64,000 nucleotides of DNA from Triplophysa rosa (lineage: Eukaryota > Chordata > Actinopteri > Cypriniformes > Nemacheilidae). Every line of letters starts with the position of its first letter. Positions within the stretch are counted from its first letter, which is position 1. Positions 8,946-19,748 of the stretch are shown one piece after another. The stretch covers positions 14,846,029 to 14,910,028 of the forward strand of contig NC_079896.1 of the NCBI RefSeq assembly GCF_024868665.1. The letters run 5' to 3'. Position numbers and translations under genes: made by a program. The notes beneath the pieces are model-generated. The model had not been told where the DNA came from, did no database searches, and worked only from the letters and a program-made list of their open reading frames with translations.

Positions 8946-11135
8946 AAATTGAAAAGAAGCGGTAATCTTTGCTTCTAAATGCTGGGGACATGTCCTCTAT
9001 TGGCACTGAAACCACACCCACGTGTGGGAAAGCTGCGCATCATTGGTGGGCACGTATTGCAGATGATGGCACCAGATGTCGGCCGGACGGGAGGATGAAG
9101 GTCAGGGAGATCGAATTGTTTTGTCAATTATAGCAACCGGTAATATGCATTTACATGAAGAAGCTTGCTAACTGTAGGCTGTTAACTATAACGACAGTAA
9201 CTTTCGATTGAGCGGGCAAACCTGTTGAGGTGGCCATGCATGCTCAGTGGCTTTAGTGCGTCATGCGACATGATTTCGGGGCCCGTTCAAAAAAATCCTG
9301 AAAACAAAAATGGTGAAAAACGGTTTAACACTGTTTAACTCCACAATTCAGTACTACATAGTTTACAGTCTTTGTAAACTGTTTGGGCAATACATTTCTA
9401 ACATTTATCATTTGTTTAGAAACAATTCTCGGACTTCAAAGATTTAAAACAAGTAGTTCATTGCAGTAACAATTCGATGTTGTTTCCACATTTTGTATAC
9501 AGTAGTGTGCTTTCACATTGAATTTGATATTTGATAGGTTTTGTAACATATTTAATTCACAATAAATGTCACAATTCACTCCCAGACTGACAGCAGGACT
9601 TTTTCCGCCAAGTGTAAAAACTCAATCAGGAAGCTGGTCATTCTATTAAGGCTCACCTTGGTTCCAATTTACAGTGATCATGAATGATTTCCTCCCCTAT
9701 ATCTCTCCTCTTGACAGCTTCCCACAGACACAAAATCCCAATTAAGGTTTCCATGAGCAGAGTGTCAATGTCTAATTGGAATAGATTAAAAACTTGATTG
9801 GGACCAATTAGCATGCTTTAGCCTCACCTTTCGAAAAAGGAAAAAGTAATTTATCCTAATGGAGATGTTTGCAAGGTGTATATTAGGAGTTTTACTGCAG
9901 TCACTGAGTCAGATGACCTGGCCCCAGGCTCTGAGAGTTAAGCATGCAGGGCTTAAAAATAGGCAGGCTGTTAACAAACGCAACGGGATCAGAGAATGAT
10001 TTTGGTGCTGGAGCATTTCTTTCAGCAATCAAGATTCGGTAGGGGAGTAGACACTTCACATTTAGATTGCATAGAAGTAAAGCCTCTAGTAACAGGTGTG
10101 ACCTACAGTAGGCTTGACTAATGCTCACCGCTGCTCTGTCCTGACTGGGTTTAATGGAAAATCACCATAAAGCTAATTTGCAGGAGGTAAATGTAGTCTG
10201 CCTTACATTAACACCACAGAGATGAAGAAGACCCTTGTGCTTTGCATTACACTAACCATTTGAATAAAGTACATTTTCTTATTATATTCTTACATAGATC
10301 AATGTCCATCATAGCCTACTAGAAACTACTGCAGAAGCATGCACTTGTGGTCAGCATAACTCAAATAAGAATGAAAGGTTATAAGTATGTTTGTTTTCCC
10401 AGGCACCCTAATTACCTTTAAACTATAAAGTTCAAATCACTGCCACATAGCAAAGTGATTTTCACCTTTACTGACTGATAGGTTCTTTAAAGTTCCTTGG
10501 CAGCTCATTTATAAACAATCATATTAATTAATTACTTCATTCTGCTCATGTTCTCCCTCGCTTCACTTTCGTAAAGCATTCAAAAATGAAAACAGAGCAG
10601 AGAGGGTTTACAGAAAATCCCAGACATTTAATTGGAGATTGTGTGTCTTTTTGTTTATGCCTCTCTCTTCCAGTAAAATGACTTGTGAAATTAAAATGAA
10701 ATGCTTTGATCAGGGATCAGATTTAAATAGGGGGAGGGTTTAAATATTTCAAATTTGTCTGCACAGTCATGCTTTGATCTGCTCTCTGATTAATGAGGTT
10801 TGTTAAAGAAGATAAACTATACGAACGCTGGAATGCTTGCCCACTACCCAAGTTGTCTCGCAGGGAGGAATGTTATAATAGTTTAAAGAAAAGGGTAAAC
10901 GGTCAACTTTAAGGCGTAATTGCACTTTAAGGTGACATGTTATGTTACTTCATCTTGCAAACAGTATCTACCACAATATGAGATGACAGTTTGTATCCAT
11001 CTTCTGTACTTGAATGCCTTTTTATTGGTTTTATTTTAGTAAGTGTATTGTCTACACTTAAGGTCTGCAGAGTTACAAAGCTCAAAGTCAACTCCAAGGA
11101 AGAGCTTTTTCTGTCAAACGTCACAATTTCCCTCA
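8946..11135. other. Non-coding, unique; possible regulatory block at 9580-10240
   Basis: No gene or repeat recognised. About 9580-10240 is less AT-biased and carries several homeodomain-type core sites (CAATTAAGG near 9750, CTAATTGG at 9772-9779 and its inverse CCAATTAG at 9804-9811). This texture resembles conserved non-coding DNA, but I cannot test conservation. Confidence 0.35.
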
Positions 11136-11275
11136 ATTTACATTTACGCATTTAGCAGAAAGCGACTTACAGTGCATTCAAGATATATATATTTTTGTAT
11201 CTTGTGTTCCCTGGAAATCGAACCCACAACCTTTTGCACTGTTAACACAATGGTCTACCATAGAGCCACAGGAAC
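11136..11275 (-). mobile_element. tRNA-derived SINE, minus strand
   Basis: On the minus strand it starts CCTGTGGCTCTATGGTAGA (box A-like) and has GGTTCGATTTCC (box B), an internal RNA polymerase III promoter. It ends in a tail related to the LINE tail at 45842-45900 (GCGACTTACAGTGCATTC region; part of the tail, CGCTTTTATCC, is deleted here). It is a SINE, not a tRNA gene: the acceptor stem cannot pair and a tail follows. Confidence 0.75.
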
Positions 11276-11517
11276 ACAACATTTCTTCTCACAATGGGCC
11301 TCATTTATCAATCTAACGTAGAAACGAGTGCAAATCCGTGCGCAGAAATCGTCTTACGACAGTGTTTACGTGTGATTCATCAAACATTCGTAAGCCGCCA
11401 ATCTCATGGTACGAATGATCTTACCTTGATAAATGTGGCGGCTGAAATCGCTCGTAATTTACATATCACGCCCCTATAAATTCAGGGTGTAGACGCCTCG
11501 CCCCTAGATTTTGCGAC

Positions 11518-12186
11518 ATGGAGAAATGCCAAAAAGAGGAACTTTTCCAATTTAGAAATTAAAGTTTAACCTTGAAAAGTGGATTCAAAGGAAGTAGAAA
11601 AACAGTTTGGAAAGAGATCGCTATAGTCAACAGCGTTGGTGTAGTGAACCGAGCTCCAGCTGAGGTTTGTATTTTTTTATTGGATATTTATGTTTTGTAA
11701 ATATGAGCGCAAATACTTCATTTAATTTTATTATTAGCGTTTCACTATTATTTTTAAACTGAAAGTATTGTTGTTGCTTTAAATTAGTTTGGTTGTATAA
11801 TGCATTTAAATTTAAACAAAATTAATCTGACTTAAGTCTTGAAAGACTTTGTTTAAATTACATTAATGTGTTAATGTAAAAACGAATGTAGATATAATTT
11901 ACTGATGATTTTAGGGCGCAATTATAGAATAATGTTTATATGTAAATGTTTTTATACAGTTTTCTTCATTTAGCCTAGGTGAAGAAAAAAAGGTCTGTGG
12001 CGGAGGAGACAGATGCATGTTTCTAAGCAGGATAAAGGTTTAAAATCTAATGCTGCTAATCTTGCATTTCAGGCTGCTTAAATCAAGCACGTGTATAATT
12101 ATTTTTTCTCTTTCAGATCTATCAGAGGCAGGACCAGCGGTCTTCAGGCCCCACAAACCGGCCTGGAGCCTGCCACACAAAGCTAG
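11518..12186 (+). pseudogene. Decayed Myb/SANT-like gene of a Harbinger element (two exons)
   Basis: Exon 1 (11518-11664) starts ATGGAGAAATGCC. One frame gives NFSNLEIKV, then after a frameshift another gives KGSRKTVWKEIAIVNSVG and RAPAE. Together these match the first helices of the Myb/SANT-like DNA-binding protein encoded beside the transposase in vertebrate PIF/Harbinger elements (W..I...VN.VG...R...EV pattern). A donor site (AG|GTTTGT) follows at 11664/11665 and an acceptor (ttctctttcag) ends at 12116. Exon 2 runs to a TAG at 12184-12186 and one frame reads TSGLQAPQTGLEPATQS, a linker also typical of these proteins. In the living family the protein binds the element ends and helps bring the transposase to the nucleus and to DNA. 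Frameshifts and stops make this copy non-functional. Confidence 0.6.
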
Positions 12187-12764
12187 GCAACCTCGAGCTG
12201 TGACGCAGTGCATCTTCCACCCCATCGAACATCGCAGGTCGCACAAATAAAAAAACATTATGTGTGTTTTCTGTTTTCATTAAAATGCATATTTGTTAAA
12301 CAAAGCAGCTATCACCTTGCAAATATGTAAACTTACCCATTGCTTGTAATTGATTATTGTAGGTTTTTAAATGTTTTACTTTTAATTGTGTATTTTAATT
12401 GGGATAAATTGTCTTAGAAGTAGCCTAAAAGCTCATGAAAGTTTTTTTAAACAAAAGCACCTGTTAACCTTGTAATTTCAAACAATTAAATGATCATGTA
12501 ATTAGGCTAGAAAGGAAAATACTTTATTAATGTAATGAAAATAAGAAATCGCATCGGAATCTATTTTTACATTTGTTAAACTAAACCAAAAAACCTAATC
12601 TTTCTATTTGTAATTATTCATTTTCAGGAATAATCAAAAGCGTAAAGCGTACACAGACTTTCACCCTATCTCAAAACTAGACCTGTCGTGAGACTTGATC
12701 ATAGCAACCGCTGACGTCCATATTGATACTTGCCAAGTTTTGCGTGGAAACGACCATACACCCA

Positions 12765-12965
12765 GTTCCCTTTCTGTCGGTCTCTCGACGTTGTGTCGAG
12801 CCGACAGATGGGGTTCGCTCTTGAGAACCTATCAACTTCTGATTAGTTTAGAAAAGGCCAATGAAATTGGCGAATGAAATTTGCATGCCGGACTCTGCCC
12901 CCGGATATCCGGGTATAAAAGGGAGACGGCGTGCTGCATTCATTCACCTTTTGTTCTTCGGAGCC
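12765..12965 (+). repeat. 5' inverted terminal repeat of the short DIRS derivative
   Basis: From about 12787 on it matches the inverse of the 3' ITR (15690-15850) through to CATTCATTCACCTTTTG; only the outermost bases differ, as in DIRS elements whose two ends carry different extensions. Confidence 0.8.
12858..12920 (+). promoter_or_regulatory. DIRS ITR promoter: CCAAT pair, octamer, palindrome, TATA box
   Basis: In 63 bp there are CCAATGAAATTGG (12858-12870, two opposed CCAAT boxes), the POU/octamer core ATTTGCAT (12879-12886), the palindrome CCGGATATCCGG (12901-12912) and TATAAAA (12914-12920). The same order occurs in the full-length DIRS ITRs, so this is likely the RNA polymerase II promoter for the element transcript. 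Factor binding is inferred from the motifs only. Confidence 0.6.
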
Positions 12966-13126
12966 TTCACACTGATCGACTTCGAGACTTCAAACTCTAC
13001 GCCGAATTACTGCTGGAATCTTATGACGTGGTGCAGCGGACGGTCCCTTCCTGCAGCGACTTCCCCTGGGCGTCTCGGCAGTGTTCGAGTTTTTTTCTCT
13101 AAAAGAGCAAATTTCTCCAGCGTCGC

Positions 13127-13772
13127 ATGTCCCGCTGTTCTCATGGGTGCAACACACTCATCGAGGAGGGGGACGGACACGATGTCTGCTTCCAGTACGC
13201 TGGGGGATACGTCCTGCCCGCACTGCGGGCGGTTGACGATTCAGACGTTGCATCACGGGTGGCTGTGTTCCCACAAGACTCAGCCACTACCTCCTCTGCT
13301 CCCCGTTCCGTGACGGCTGGACTATGGCCCTGCCGTCCGCTACGGCAAGCAGCGAGGGTGATATGAGGGTTACTGTGAGCGTTAATCCGCCAGCCACTGG
13401 CTCATGGACCATTCGCACCTCGTCACACTCGTCTGACCGTTCCCCAGGAGACGGTCCCACCGTCTTGTTCCTCAACCACGTATTCGGACACGATGCGTGA
13501 TGATGAGATGTCCCTTGCAGCATCTGGGGGTGACATACTGCCATCCGGTCTCCGACGATTCCTCGGGCTCCCTCACTCGGGGGGTCGAGCCCAGGAAGAA
13601 GCGGACATTGAAATGTCAGCCATGCTTTCCCGGGCCGCCGTGAGCGTTGGGTTGCAGTGCCTCTCCCAGCGCTCGCGGCTGGCTACATGGTGCCTCGGGT
13701 TTGAGCATGGCTCCAAGCCGCACCCACCCCCAGTGCCGTGTTTTCCGGAAGTGCATGAGGAACTTAGTAAGA
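13127..13772 (+). pseudogene. DIRS gag, N-terminal part (broken, plus strand)
   Basis: Begins ATG with MSRCSHGCNTLIEEGDGH, matching the zinc-binding N-terminus of the DIRS gag at 36252 (C, C, H, C spacing), but the second CxxC cysteine and the CPHC segment fall out of frame after a deletion. Further on, other frames give EMSAMLSRAA-like and gag-central segments up to ~13772, where the sequence switches orientation. DIRS gag binds element RNA and forms cytoplasmic particles; this copy cannot. It pairs as an inverted repeat with 14570-15237. Confidence 0.75.
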
Positions 13773-15237
13773 CTTACCGAACACCGTCGTGTAGAGGGTG
13801 AGAGCGGCTGTGATAAACTCCCAGAGAGAGAGAAAACTCTTAGAAGTGGGCTGTTGGGATGGGGCAGGAACCGTCCCGGATCGCCCAACCAGCGATGGAA
13901 TGGCTGGGGTCGGGCCCGAAGGTATTCTCGATCTCCCTGGGGTCTTCTTATGAGGGCCGCTTTGGCTTCCGCCGCGGCTGCTGACGGGGTGGTGGTCTCC
14001 TCTTCGATGTCTCGAAGAGGACCAGGGCTGCTGGGAAGCAGACGGTGCACAGGATCTCGTTGGCCAGAGGGCGGTCGAGTCGCGTCTGGGGAGGATATAC
14101 TTGATATCCTCTGTCTGCTCCTTTACTGTCGAGAACTGTGGCTCGACCGTATCACCAAACAGCCCCCCTTGCGAGATGGGTGTGTCGAGAAAGCGGACTT
14201 TCTCGGTATTACTCATCTCGGCATTACTTAGCCAGAGGTGTCTCTCCTGGACCACAAGTGTGGACATCGCCCGACCCAGCGCCTGCACGGTCACCCGTAG
14301 AGCGAGATCGGTGACAGCGCGGAGTTCCTGCATAAGCGCTGGGTCGGTCTTACCCTCGTGGAGCTCTCTCAGCGTATTGGCCTGATGGACCTGCAAGATG
14401 GCCATAGCGTGGAGAGAGGGGACAGCTTGGCCCGCAGCATGGTAAGCTCTCGACACCTCAGATGCCGAAAAGCCTACGTGCTTTGGACAGGAGTCTAGGT
14501 CGAGCCCCTGGGGACATCGACGTATCCTCTAGCTGCCACACCATCGAGGGAAGAAAGGGCGATGGAACTAGTTGCCATGTACGCGCCGAAGGGGGGCATT
14601 CCAGGTCGTACTAAGTTCCTCATGCACTTCCCGGGGAACACGGCACTGGGGGCGAGTGCGGCTTGGAGCCACTCTCAAGCCCAAGGTACCGTGTATCCAG
14701 CCAGGCAGTGCAGTGCACCGCAACCCAATGCCGGCGGCCCGGGAAAGCATGGCTGACATTTCGACGTCCGCTTCTTCTTGAGCTCGACCTCCCGAGGGAG
14801 GGAGCTTCAAGGAATCGTCGGAGTCTGATGCCAGTAAGTCACCCTCCGATGCTGCAACAGACATCTCATCATCATGTACCATTTCCGATACGTGGTTGAG
14901 GAACAAGACGGTGGGACGTCTCATGGGGAACGGTCAGACGAGCGAGACGAGGTGCGAACGGTCCGCGAGCCAGTGGCTGACGGATTAGCGCACACAGTAA
15001 TCCTCATATCACCCTCGCTGCTCGCCGTAGCGGGCGGCAGGGCCATAGTCCTGCCGTCACGGAACAGGAAGCAGTCCCGTGGGAACACAGCCACCCGTGA
15101 CGCAACGTCTGAATCGTCAACCGCCCGCAGTGCAGGCAGGACGTATCCACAACATCTGCCCCAGCGTACTGGAAGCAGACATCGTGTCCGTCCCCCTCCT
15201 CGATGAGTGTGTTGCACCCACGAGAACAGCGGCACAT
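13773..15237 (-). pseudogene. DIRS gag, inverted and broken copy (minus strand)
   Basis: Read on minus from ATG at 15237: MSRCSRGCNTLIEEGDGHD, then frameshifts; a middle frame (14924-14568) with ASEGDLLASDSDDSLKLPP and AEEEADVEMSAM-like sequence; then a third frame (14456-13764) with the conserved central gag segment HAMAILQVHQANTL, HEGKTDPALMQELR, QERHLWLSNAEMS and GGLFGDTV. The order equals gag of the full-length copy (36252 to 34600), including ~40 bp of downstream spacer at 13775-13815. At least two frameshifts separate the parts, so it is not translatable as one protein. The pol genes that should follow are absent: sequence joins the inverted 5' end instead. Confidence 0.8.
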
Positions 15238-15546
15238 GCCACGCTGGAGAAATTTGCTCTTTTAGAGAAAAAACTCCAACACTTCTGGAACCGCCGAGAC
15301 GCCCAGGGAAAGTCACCGCAGGAAGGGACGGTCCGCTGCACCACGTCGTAGAACCGGCAGTCTTGTAGTTGCTATGTGTAGCGAAGTCTGTTGATCACGA
15401 GCGAAGGCTCCGAAGAACAAAAGATGAATGAATGAATCCCTTTTATACCCGGATATCCGGGGGCGGAGTCCGACATGCAAATTTCATTCGCCAATTTCAT
15501 TCACCTTTTCTAAGAAGTCGGAAGCGATTGGTTCTCAAGGACGAAC

Positions 15547-15630
15547 CCCATCTGTCGGCTCGACACAATGTCGAGAGACCGACAGAAAGGGAACCTCAGC
15601 TCCCTGATGGAGGGAAACGAGACGTTGTGT
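15547..15630 (+). repeat. Internal complementary region (ICR) of the short DIRS derivative
   Basis: Joins an inverse copy of the element's 5' end (to GAAC, 15591-15594) with a copy of its 3' end region (CTCAGCTCCCTGATGG ... GTTGTGT). Compared with the ICR at 30740-30846 it lacks 20 bp (GTCTCGGTTACGTTTGTAAC) between two AAC triplets. Confidence 0.7.
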
Positions 15631-15644
15631 CCTTGCCACAACGC

Positions 15645-15894
15645 TGGCCACCCGCCGCAGCGGTCGAGGGATGCTCAGGCTTCTCAGACCAAAAGGTGAA
15701 TGAATGCAGCACGCCGTCTCCCTTTTATACCCGGATATCCGGGGGCAGAGTCTGGCATGCAAATTTCTTTCGCCAATTTCATTGGCCTTTTCTAAACTAG
15801 TCAGAAGTTGATAGGTTCTCAAGATCTGTCGGCTCGACACAACGTCTCGTTCCCTCCATCAGGTAACTGAAGTTACATCCGTAACCAAGACGTT
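15645..15894 (-). repeat. 3' inverted terminal repeat of the short DIRS derivative
   Basis: Equivalent to 30466-30700 of the full-length element. It contains a minus-strand TATAAAA (15723-15729) next to CCGGATATCCGG. Another minus-strand TATA box at 15441-15447 belongs to the inverted 5' ITR copy. Confidence 0.8.
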
Positions 15895-15927
15895 TTCAGT
15901 CGTACGCTCCTTTCATTAATGAGGCCC

Positions 15928-16836
15928 AGTGTGTTCCAAAGTGTAGCAATCACCAATATGCCTTGACATAGTGTTGTAAAGTATGCGTTTTATTGGCTCC
16001 TTTTAGACAAAATGTCAAATGTCCCCTCACGTGTAAGTTGCCTTAAAAGTGTCAGTTAAATCAATAAAAATTTCAATTTGAGGACTTTATCATCCACTGT
16101 AAAGGGTATTTTGTTTAATATGAAGATGACACTTACAAACTGAAAACATAGCAAAGTAAAACGTTCTGTTCAAGTTGTGCTTGTAAATGTGGTCTAGTTG
16201 ATCCACTTTTTGATCTATATTTTAATTAGCTCATGGCTCTAAGGCAATTGATACCTCAGAAGCTGGTACTACAATAATGGTACGGGGTGAGACATTCCTG
16301 AAACACACTCTTATTACTCAAAACTGGTCATCTTGACCAATTACAGAAGAGGATTACCTTTTCGTAAGGAGAGAAGGAATACCAAAAAATCTGTTTAACA
16401 CAAAAACTGGACTTCTGGGTTTCTAGCACTGATTTAAAGTAACACTCCACCCTTCCCTTCCCCACTAATACACAGGTGTCTGTTACCAGCCAAATAGACC
16501 AATAAATCCAATATGCTCCACTGTTTACCAAAATATAAGAGCAGGAGAACTTCTCCAGAATGTGTGTTGGTTTTCTGTATGACATTTTTTCACACACGTT
16601 AAGAAGATGGTTTAAATTGATCAGCATCAAGCTGACAGTGTCTTTGTACTGAGGCTATACCATGCTGAGTTCATGGAATTCAAAGTAAGCTTGAATAAAT
16701 GAGCACATCAATGGACCAAAGTTTTACATAAATGAGGAATTATTGGTCTGTAACTGAACTTATTGTTACTCACTATACCATAAGGGTGTTTTACAAACCA
16801 TGTACTGTCAAATTTACAGTGCAATATTATGATTAC
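15928..16836. other. Non-coding, nothing assigned
   Basis: AT-rich; only short chance frames; no repeat ends recognised. Confidence 0.5.
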
Positions 16837-17363
16837 TTCAATTCAATTTTATTTATATAGCGCTTTTCAAAATGTGCATTGTTCCAAAGCAGCTTTACAG
16901 GAGCAAATAAGAAAAACACAGAAAGGTAAAACACAGCACAGTGCATGGTGTTTTATAGACCAAGCAAGATCATTATAATAAAATAATATCTAATAAATAA
17001 ATGAATAAATAAATAAATGTAGTCTCCCGGTGAGCAAGCCAACACTGCACTGCTGTGGCGAGGAACCTAAACTCCAATGATGAATAAATGGAGGAAAAAA
17101 AACCGAGAGAGAAACCAGGCTCAGCCGGGAGGGCCAGATCTCCTCTGATGTGTCATAGCTGCACTCAGTGACCCCGACCAAAGCCACCGAGCAGCGTCCA
17201 CGAAGAACAGGGAGAGCCCACGAGCCGCGACCCAGGAAGCTCCACCCGCTGAAACCATGCAGGTCCAACCCGGTCCCATTCCGCGATCAACAACAGACAA
17301 CAGAGGAACAACCAGGGAAAAGTAGTAATGGCATAATTAACTTTATTCCTCTGTTGTCCGACA
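16837..17363 (-). mobile_element. 3' UTR fragment of the same L2 LINE subfamily
   Basis: Nearly identical to 6581-7107 of the larger L2 copy, including the AT-rich spacer with repeated AATAAATA and the same terminal tail (TTGAATTGAA on minus). The 5' break is at 17363, after TTGTCCGACA. Non-coding and strongly 5'-truncated. Confidence 0.88.
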
Positions 17364-19740
17364 ATTTAATTAAATTTAATTACTGTAAATGTATATCAAT
17401 CCAACCATTCCCTAGGAATCAAAGCAATGACCTTGGCAATGCTACTGTAGCACAACACTGCTGATTAGCAGATATACGGATACGCTTCTACAGCAACCCA
17501 AAATAAACATTTTTCACAGTTCTTCTTCAATAATTACATTAAATGCTATTTACTCAATGTAAATTCAAGCATCCCTGTGTACACTCATGAGCATGAAAAT
17601 AAACAGGGATAAATGTGTCCAGTCGATCCAGTAATGCATCAGTGAGTTTCAGAATAATGTACCCGGACTGTAAAATGCTGATTAAATTAGAGAAGCACTC
17701 CTTCTTACATTACAGTGCTTTCATCATCTAATAAATATTCAAAAGACAGACGGCTCAGAAAACAAATACAAGACATAGTTTGCAGTTGTTTTCATGTGAC
17801 ATGAATGTTTCATTAAGTGCTAAATGTAGAAAAGCCATTCTAATTTTTTCTCCAGCTGCAAGCACCACCAAAGCTAAACTGAATCCTAATGAGTGTTTTA
17901 TTACAGTTGGGAATTTGCAGCAGTCTGACTACAAAGCTGTTTAAGGGAGAAATTAGAAAAATGTTGCCAGATCAAAACAAAATAAAGAAAATATTTCCAG
18001 TGGATAATTTTTAAATGCTAGTATAGTACATGAAATTAAATAAGTGGATTTTGCTGATATTATCATTTTAAGAAAATATGTCAATCTAATAAATTGTTTT
18101 AGATTCAATATGGAAATAAAAAATGAAATCATAAAAGACAATGAAGAGATTATCTGAAAGCAAAAACTGTGGCTGGTAAACTTGTCTCAACGTCTCTCAA
18201 GTGCAAAAGAATCAACAATTCACTAGACATCCACAATCCATATCCAAATGCAAAGCATTTGAAATGTAAACATGTTACTTTAAACCCATTAATTGATTTA
18301 CCTTACTAATATTTCCCATCACAAATTCCTACCGCCTTAATCATGTTCATAAAGGTGATGAGCAACTATCAAGCTGGCCTAAGATGGAGAAGTGTGAATT
18401 TTTCATATTAAAACCAGCAGGTTGTGTTGAGAGGGTGAGTAACTGAAGTTGTTGCAGGTCAGTGATAATGTATCTTCTGTAAGGTGTTGTCTGGATCTGA
18501 CAGGTGATGTAGCGGGTCATGAATTGCCTGTCCTAACATTTCAGGCTCCACATGGGCCGATGTTTCAGATGCTGTTGCAGAGGTATTATAAGGAAGAGCC
18601 ACCTGCTCGTGAACAAGTTGATCAATGAGCAGGAGGCTTACAGTCTGGTCCATATGAGACTTTTATTGATGTTTCAGGACTCAGGCCTGAATCAATGGCA
18701 GTTGTTTTAGTCTGACGGAGCTAACTCTGCTAAATGTCAACTCTGAAGGTGAAATTAATTGATTGAAGGGTTGACAAATATTGGAGATGTATGTCAATCT
18801 CCGTTTGTTTATGAACTCATGAGTGATGAAGGGAGAAAGTAGGGGATTGTCTGGTGATGAAAAACCCAGGGTGTTTTTGACAGCCTATCAAAATGGTCCA
18901 ACTAACCTCCAACCCATACGACCATAAAGGTTGTTTGTCCACTTCCCCAAATATGACCTATAAGAGCGTTCACTGAATTAGCACCTCTACCAGCAGCAGG
19001 CGAAACTTACGCTATACCATTATCATAAAATTATCTTTTGGGGTATAATTTTACATTATACCATGGTCTGTCTGAATACTCGCTTCAGATTGGCTCGAAG
19101 GTGTGCATTAAAACTGTTTCCAGTTTAGTTCCAGTCAGTTTGATGAACATTTGAAATTAATGCACGGCTAGCTGTGGATTATCCCTTACGTAGTTAATCA
19201 CTTATATGTTTATATTTCTGTCATGTTTTCCTCTTATTTGTTGTGTATCATTCTTAAATATTTTTTATATGTGCTTTTTTCTGAATACCAATGAAGTGCT
19301 GTTCTTTTTCCAATACTGTAGAAAAAATGATTGAGATGTGACTGTGTGCTTTCACAGAGTTCTTTGTGTAGAGTTGTCATATTACTTCAGTGGAATAGGT
19401 TTGTAACATAAGTTGTTTGTAATACATTTATACTGTGATCTTTTGTCAATTGATGTAATAAATACCTCTGACTGTATTTTTACTCAAGTGTTGTGTTTTG
19501 TACGGCTGAGTAGTTATGTTTAGTGTAGGGTTAAGTGCTCCAAAATATATTTTAAAACTATAACTATTTAGGAAACTATTTCTACTTTTACAAATGCAAA
19601 TAGTGAGAATCGTAAACAAAATCGGTTCAACACTGGTCCAGAAGAACTTCCTGCTTCAGTTTTTTAACACTTCACAAAAGTTTGATCAGAATACAACCAA
19701 CAGAACATGTATAATCGAATCCAAATGTTATTAAATATCT
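17364..19740. other. Non-coding, nothing assigned
   Basis: Unique-looking AT-rich DNA. Around 19000-19140 a segment (ggtctgtctgaatactcg with nearby attgg) resembles fragments of common cyprinid DNA repeats, but I see no end that would prove it. Confidence 0.4.
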
Positions 19741-19748
19741 TTAAGATT
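19741..19748. repeat. Target duplication TTAAGATT (left)
   Basis: Identical to 20966-20973 and directly abuts the element; 8 bp is the hAT duplication length. Confidence 0.95.

Larger units (their letters stand above)
12765..15894 (+). mobile_element. Palindromic, pol-less DIRS-type retrotransposon derivative (3.1 kb)
   Basis: The left end (GTTCCCTTTCTGTCGG) equals the 5' end of the full-length DIRS at 30466-36642, and the right end (...CCAAGACGTT) equals its 3' end. In between are a 5' ITR, a gag N-terminal part on plus, an abrupt switch at ~13773 to the inverted orientation (3' and central gag, gag N-terminus, and a second 5' ITR on minus), an internal complementary region ending ~15630, and the 3' ITR. 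RT, RNase H and tyrosine recombinase are all missing. 12765-13772 and ~14570-15594 are ~1-kb inverted repeats around a ~0.8-kb loop. It interrupts the Harbinger-like element at a GTT without target duplication, as expected for DIRS insertion. Confidence 0.85.
11296..15927 (+). mobile_element. PIF/Harbinger-type DNA transposon, split by a DIRS derivative
   Basis: Left end GGGCCTCATTTATCAA and right end ATTAATGAGGCCC are inverted partners. Removing the DIRS insertion (12765-15894) leaves ~1.5 kb. It contains a decayed two-exon Myb/SANT-like gene (11518-12186), the accessory gene type of Harbinger elements; no transposase gene is seen, so the element is an internally deleted, non-autonomous copy. 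I could not find a convincing target duplication (aat / agt on the two sides). Confidence 0.65.

Noticed and set aside
13647..14231. 194-codon frame on plus
   Set aside because: Part is degraded DIRS gag and part runs antisense to the inverted gag; a shadow of the palindromic DIRS copy.
12765..15894. LTR retrotransposon with repeats at both ends
   Set aside because: The terminal repeats are inverted rather than direct, an ICR is present and the gag is DIRS-type.
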